64,000 nucleotides of DNA from an uncultured Ruminococcus sp. (GTDB taxonomy: Bacteria; Bacillota; Clostridia; Oscillospirales; Acutalibacteraceae): positions 1 through 64,000 of the forward strand of contig CADBYC010000012.1 of NCBI GenBank assembly GCA_902798755.1. Direction: 5' to 3'. The number at the start of each line of letters is the position of its first letter. Position 1 is the stretch's first letter. Below, piece after piece: positions 60,727 to 64,000 of this stretch. Made by a program: the position numbers and the translations under genes. A model generated the notes under the pieces. It saw nothing but the letters and a program-made list of their open reading frames with translations, searched no databases and was not told the origin of the DNA.

Positions 60727-61599
60727 ATGAAAATCACAAAAGCAGTTATCCCCGCGGCGGGACTGGGCACAAGAGTCCTCCCCGCGACAAAATCCATGCC
60801 CAAGGAAATGCTCACGATCGTTGATAAGCCTGCGATCCAGTACATCATCGAAGAAGCGGTCGCTTCGGGTATCACCGATATCCTGATCATCACCAACCGC
60901 GGCAAAGGCGTTATCGAAGACCATTTTGATATTTCCGCAGGTCTGGAAGATGCTCTGAGAAAAGCGGGCAAAACAGAACAGCTCAGGTCCATTGAGAACC
61001 TTCATAAGCTCGCGAATATCCATTACATCAGACAGATCGAGACTAAGGGGCTCGGTCACGCGGTATCGAGAGCGCGTACCTTTGTCGGCGACGATCCCTT
61101 TGTCGTCATGTACGGCGACGACGTCATCATCGGCGATATCCCCGCGACGAAGGAGTTGGTAGACGCTTACGGAACATTCGGTAAGGGCGTACTGGGTATC
61201 AAGCCCGTATCCGAGGAAGCGATCAAAAAGTACAGCTCGCTCAAAGTCGAGAATATCCACGACAATGTATTCAAATGCACCGATATGATCGAGAAGCCCC
61301 AGCGCAAGGAGGATATCCTGTCGCTGTATTCCATTCTCGGCCGCTGTGTGCTTCCTCCCGATATCTTTGATATCCTCGATCGCACCAAGCCCGGCGCGGG
61401 CGGCGAGATACAGCTCACCGACGCGATGGCAGAGCTTGCGCGCACCTGCGGCATGACCGCTGTCGAATTCTCCTCAAAGCGCTATGATATGGGCAATAAG
61501 CTCGGTATCTTACAGGCGAATATCGAAGTCGGCTTGAATCACCCCGAGGTCGGAGAGGGTTTAAGAGAATATCTCAAGGATCTCGCGAAAACATTGTAA
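60727..61599 (+). CDS. galU: UTP-glucose-1-phosphate uridylyltransferase
   Basis: A 290-residue nucleotidyltransferase. The N-terminal signature is VIPAAGLGTRVLPATKSMPKEML (with the activating Lys), then DKPAIQYIIEEA, and ETKGLGHAV. The metal-binding aspartate is in VVMYGDDVI, followed by GIKPVSEE, YDMGNKLGIL and a short tail. It makes UDP-glucose from glucose-1-phosphate, which the mutase at 36371 can supply. Size and motifs are normal for GalU. It precedes the ACT-PFL pair on the same strand. Confidence 0.96.
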   Translation: MKITKAVIPAAGLGTRVLPATKSMPKEMLTIVDKPAIQYIIEEAVASGITDILIITNRGKGVIEDHFDISAGLEDALRKAGKTEQLRSIENLHKLANIHYIRQIETKGLGHAVSRARTFVGDDPFVVMYGDDVIIGDIPATKELVDAYGTFGKGVLGIKPVSEEAIKKYSSLKVENIHDNVFKCTDMIEKPQRKEDILSLYSILGRCVLPPDIFDILDRTKPGAGGEIQLTDAMAELARTCGMTAVEFSSKRYDMGNKLGILQANIEVGLNHPEVGEGLREYLKDLAKTL

Positions 61600-61652
61600 A
61601 CAACAACGACAAGGGCGGCTTTGTGCCGCTCTTTTCACAGGAGGTATATGAT

Positions 61653-61922
61653 ATGAAAGCAGTTATCACCGTATTAGGTAAAGACAACGTCGGAATCCTT
61701 AGCAAGGTCTCCACCGCATGCGCCGAGGTCGGCGTAAACATCGTCGAAGTGACCCAGAGTGTTTTGCAGGATATGTTCGCGATGATCATGCTCGCGGATA
61801 TCGGCGCGGCGACGGTCGCCTTTGACCAACTGCAAAAGAATCTTGAAAAGGTCGGCGAGGACAATAACCTCAAGATCCATGTCATGCACGAAGATATCTT
61901 CAACAGCATGCATAAAATCTGA
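61653..61922 (+). CDS. ACT-domain protein
   Basis: An 89-residue ACT-domain protein: [35 protein letters not shown] is the ligand-binding glycine motif and first helix, and MIMLADIG the following strand. The frame opens at 61623, but AGGAGG fits the ATG at 61653. Proteins of this type (YwbB/UPF0237-like) always sit before a PFL-family gene in Firmicutes and are thought to regulate it; the PFL gene starts 8 bases downstream. The ligand is not known. Confidence 0.92.
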   Translation: MKAVITVLGKDNVGILSKVSTACAEVGVNIVEVTQSVLQDMFAMIMLADIGAATVAFDQLQKNLEKVGEDNNLKIHVMHEDIFNSMHKI

Positions 61923-61930
61923 GGTGCGCC

Positions 61931-63289
61931 ATGCTTGAAACGAAAGACATCTTAGAAACCATCAATATGATAGATAACGAGAACCTCGACGTGAGGACGA
62001 TCACGATGGGTATCTCGCTGATCGACTGTATCGACAGCGATATCGACAAAGCGTGCGACAAGATCTATGACAAGATCTGCCGTTACGCGGGCGACCTTGT
62101 CAAGACAGGCGAGGATATCTCGCGCGAATACGGTATACCGATCATCAATAAGCGTATCGCGGTCACCCCGATCGCCATTATCGCGGGCGTATGTCAGACG
62201 CAGAAGATCTTGAAATTCGCCAAAGCCCTCGACAGAGCGGCTGATACCCTCGGCGTCAACTTTATCGGCGGCTACTCCGCGCTGGTGGAAAAGGGCTTCG
62301 CGGCGGGCGATTACGCGCTGATCGAGAGTATTCCCGAGGCGCTGTCCGTCACTCAGAAGGTCTGCTCCTCCGTCAATATCGGTTCGACAAAGGCGGGTAT
62401 CAACATGGACGCGGTCAAGATGATGGGTCAGGCGGTGGTGGATACTGCCAAGCTGACCGCCGACCGCAACTGTATCGGCGCGGCAAAGCTCGTCACCTTC
62501 TGCAACGCGGTGCAGGATAACCCCTTTATGGCGGGCGCGTTCCACGGCGTAGGCGAAGCGGACTGCGTTATCAACGTCGGCGTATCGGGTCCGGGCGTCG
62601 TCAGAGCGGCGCTTGAAAAAGCTGACTGTCAGAACATCACCGAGGTCGCCGATCTCGTGAAGAAAACCGCCTTCAAGATCACCCGTATGGGTCAGCTGGT
62701 AGCTCAGCAGGCTTCTCAGAGATTGTCCGTACCCTTCGGTATCGTTGACCTCTCCCTCGCCCCCACTCCCGCTGTAGGCGACTCTGTCGCGCATATTTTG
62801 GAGGAAATGGGACTTGAGATCTGCGGCTGTCACGGTACGACAGCGGCGTTGGCGTTACTTAACGACGCAGTAAAAAAAGGCGGCGTGATGGCTTCTTCCC
62901 ATGTCGGCGGACTGTCAGGCGCGTTCATTCCCGTATCGGAAGATCACGGCATGATCAACGCCGTCAAGCAGGGCGCGCTGGACATCACCAAGCTCGAAGC
63001 GATGACTGCGGTATGCTCCGTAGGACTGGATATGCTTGTTATCCCCGGCGATACCACTCCCGAGGTCGTATCCGCTATCATTGCGGACGAAGCGGCGATC
63101 GGCATGGTCAACAGCAAGACGACCGCTGTACGTGTGATCCCCGCCATCGGCAGAGAAGCCGGCGACGAGCTCAACTTCGGTGGATTACTGGGCGCAGGTC
63201 CCGTTATGCCGCTGAGAAAGGGAGATCCCTCTAAATTTGTCAACTTAGGCGGCAGATTACCCGCTCCGCTGCAAGCGTTGAAAAACTGA
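61931..63289 (+). CDS. PFL-family (DUF711/UPF0210) protein
   Basis: A 452-residue protein of the UPF0210 family. Landmarks are [61 protein letters not shown], the long [31 protein letters not shown] and, near the end, [37 protein letters not shown]. The fold is like pyruvate formate-lyase, but there is no known reaction and the glycyl-radical motif is absent. Coupled to the ACT gene before it. Confidence 0.93.
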   Translation: MLETKDILETINMIDNENLDVRTITMGISLIDCIDSDIDKACDKIYDKICRYAGDLVKTGEDISREYGIPIINKRIAVTPIAIIAGVCQTQKILKFAKALDRAADTLGVNFIGGYSALVEKGFAAGDYALIESIPEALSVTQKVCSSVNIGSTKAGINMDAVKMMGQAVVDTAKLTADRNCIGAAKLVTFCNAVQDNPFMAGAFHGVGEADCVINVGVSGPGVVRAALEKADCQNITEVADLVKKTAFKITRMGQLVAQQASQRLSVPFGIVDLSLAPTPAVGDSVAHILEEMGLEICGCHGTTAALALLNDAVKKGGVMASSHVGGLSGAFIPVSEDHGMINAVKQGALDITKLEAMTAVCSVGLDMLVIPGDTTPEVVSAIIADEAAIGMVNSKTTAVRVIPAIGREAGDELNFGGLLGAGPVMPLRKGDPSKFVNLGGRLPAPLQALKN

Positions 63290-63304
63290 TATATAATAAC
63301 GAAA

Positions 63305-63436
63305 GGGGCTGTGAAAAAAAGCAGTCATTGCGAGGGCTTTAGCCCGTGGCAATCCCACAAAGTCAAGGTAGTACCTTGGAAAATTGCCGCGTCTATCGCT
63401 CCTCACAATGACGACTGCTTGTTTTTTCACAGCTCC
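63305..63436. repeat. 132-bp palindromic MITE-like element
   Basis: The ends are near-perfect inverted repeats: GGGGCTGTGAAAAAA at the left and TTTTTTCACAGCTCC at the right. Next inside are GCAGTCATTGCGAGG and CCTCACAATGACGACTGC. An inner part has GGGCTTTAGCCC and the GTGGCAATC motif shared with the repeat at 44785-44881. No ORF. It lies after the PFL gene and before a tRNA cluster and could also end transcription. Confidence 0.75.
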
Positions 63437-63481
63437 TTAATCTTTACAAAATAACTATACCCGAATCATAAGAGTGCAGTA

Positions 63482-63510
63482 AAGGCAGTAACCTCTTCGG
63501 TTACTGCCTT
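63482..63510 (-). terminator. hairpin past the tRNA cluster
   Basis: AAGGCAGTAACC pairs with GGTTACTGCCTT around TCTTC, eight bases past the 3' end of tRNA-Lys. A T run is not obvious on the minus strand, so termination is less sure. Confidence 0.5.
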
Positions 63511-63518
63511 AATCTGTA

Positions 63519-63594
63519 TGGTGACCCATCGGAGATTCGAACTCCGGACACCTTGATTAAAAGTCAAGTGCTCTGCCAACTGAGCTAATGAGTC
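63519..63594 (-). tRNA. tRNA-Lys (anticodon TTT)
   Basis: A 76-base minus-strand tRNA: acceptor GACTCAT/ATGGGTC, anticodon loop CTTTTAA and encoded CCA. It is the 3'-most of three tRNAs on this strand. Confidence 0.94.
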
Positions 63595-63597
63595 ATA

Positions 63598-63675
63598 TGG
63601 GGTGATTAGTGGGAGTCGAACCCACGCTCTCCAGAGCCACAATCTGGCGCTTTAACCAACTAAGCTATAACCACC
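63598..63675 (-). tRNA. tRNA-His (anticodon GTG)
   Basis: A 78-base minus-strand tRNA including the extra G at position -1 (GGTGGTTA start), anticodon loop TTGTGGC and encoded CCA. Confidence 0.94.
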
Positions 63676-63680
63676 ATGTA

Positions 63681-63757
<77 letters not shown>

Positions 63758-63856
63758 ACATATGCTGTACTTGTCAGCCTAAATATTATATAAGAAAGCG
63801 GCGGTTTTGTCAAGCATTTTGAGAAAATATCTGTAGTAATCGAAAAGAAAAGAGTA

Positions 63857-63878
63857 CAGCCCCTTGAAAAAGGGGCTG
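63857..63878 (-). terminator. terminator of the corrinoid-protein gene
   Basis: CAGCCCCTT pairs perfectly with AAGGGGCTG around GAAA; the minus strand then reads TACTCTTTTCTTTT. Confidence 0.8.
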
Positions 63879-63886
63879 ATTTATCA

Positions 63887-64000
63887 TTAACTCATTTCCT
63901 GATTGATTTTATCCGCGTACCTCACGGTATCCATCGCGTCCTTCGCGTATTGATCCGCGCCGATGGAGTTTGCGTACTCTTCGGTCATCACAGCGCCGCC
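63887..64000 (-). CDS. corrinoid (B12-binding) protein, C-terminal end
   Basis: A minus-strand frame enters from the right edge and stops at 63887. Its 37 residues read GGAVMTEEYANSIGADQYAK and then AMDTVRYADKI. This is the end of the B12-binding domain of methyltransferase corrinoid proteins (typically GGAPVT..YA..IGADGYA.DA..AV). The rest lies outside the window, so size and partner enzymes are unknown. Confidence 0.7.
   Translation of the reverse strand, partial: GGAVMTEEYANSIGADQYAKDAMDTVRYADKINQEMS

Overview
The window reads as chromosome of a sporulating, anaerobic, Gram-positive gut-type bacterium of the Clostridia, most likely Ruminococcaceae/Oscillospirales (Ruminococcus-like). The reasons are an intact sigK, a CwlD-type amidase and a SpoIIM-like protein, secreted proteins with type I dockerin modules (cellulosome or amylosome attachment), TTG/GTG starts behind strong GGAGG sites, and families typical of this group (DUF5685, DUF6873, PFL/DUF711, TIGR03905). 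Species assignment is inference; no rRNA gene is present.

Layout. 0-3 kb: an oxidoreductase pair (SDR, nitroreductase) followed by a run of small decayed genes. 3.1-6.6 kb: a partner-switching pair (RsbW-like kinase, SpoIIE/RsbU-type phosphatase) and a secreted CotH-dockerin protein. 6.9-19.3 kb: a signalling island with two hybrid histidine kinases (one fused to an amino-acid permease), a REC-GGDEF-EAL protein, a free Hpt protein, a membrane HD-GYP protein and two membrane GGDEF proteins, the second interrupted by an in-frame stop. It supplies every step of a phosphorelay and both making and breaking of cyclic-di-GMP. 19.6-24.7 kb: SecB-like chaperone, tRNA-Gly, a nested palindromic element, an F420 ligase-like protein, and a GntR-ABC-lipoprotein operon with a visible operator.

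24.7-33.2 kb: Xer-type recombinase, then the minus-strand genes prfC, sigK, cwlD, radA and a DUF6873 gene, then hemW and tRNA-Ser, whose 3' end is duplicated downstream in a 91-bp repeat. 33.6-45.8 kb: a secreted dockerin protein, an acidic-repeat membrane protein, a phosphohexomutase, SpoIIM-like and other membrane proteins, a Big2-lysozyme cell-wall protein, a J-domain/DUF5685 pair and a conserved clostridial protein. 45.9-48.1 kb: pcrA.

48.2-54.3 kb is an accessory stretch: a possible tiny ORF, a decayed HTH/LytS-type regulator, a complete second partner-switching operon (STAS, phosphatase, kinase), a HAD phosphatase, and a frameshifted FGGY sugar kinase. It ends at tRNA-Pro and tRNA-Gln. 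54.9-64 kb is core: dnaI/dnaD-type replication genes, tRNA-Gly, TSCPD and YdcF proteins, prfB without a frameshift site, a zinc-ribbon membrane protein, galU, an ACT-PFL pair, a palindromic MITE-like repeat, a tRNA-Lys/His/Arg cluster and the 3' end of a corrinoid-protein gene.

Most striking are the permease-kinase fusion and its c-di-GMP neighbourhood, the two parallel partner-switching modules, and several non-coding palindromic or tRNA-linked repeats. Coordinates of non-coding sites were counted by hand from the sequence. All family assignments are from recognition of motifs, not from a database search.
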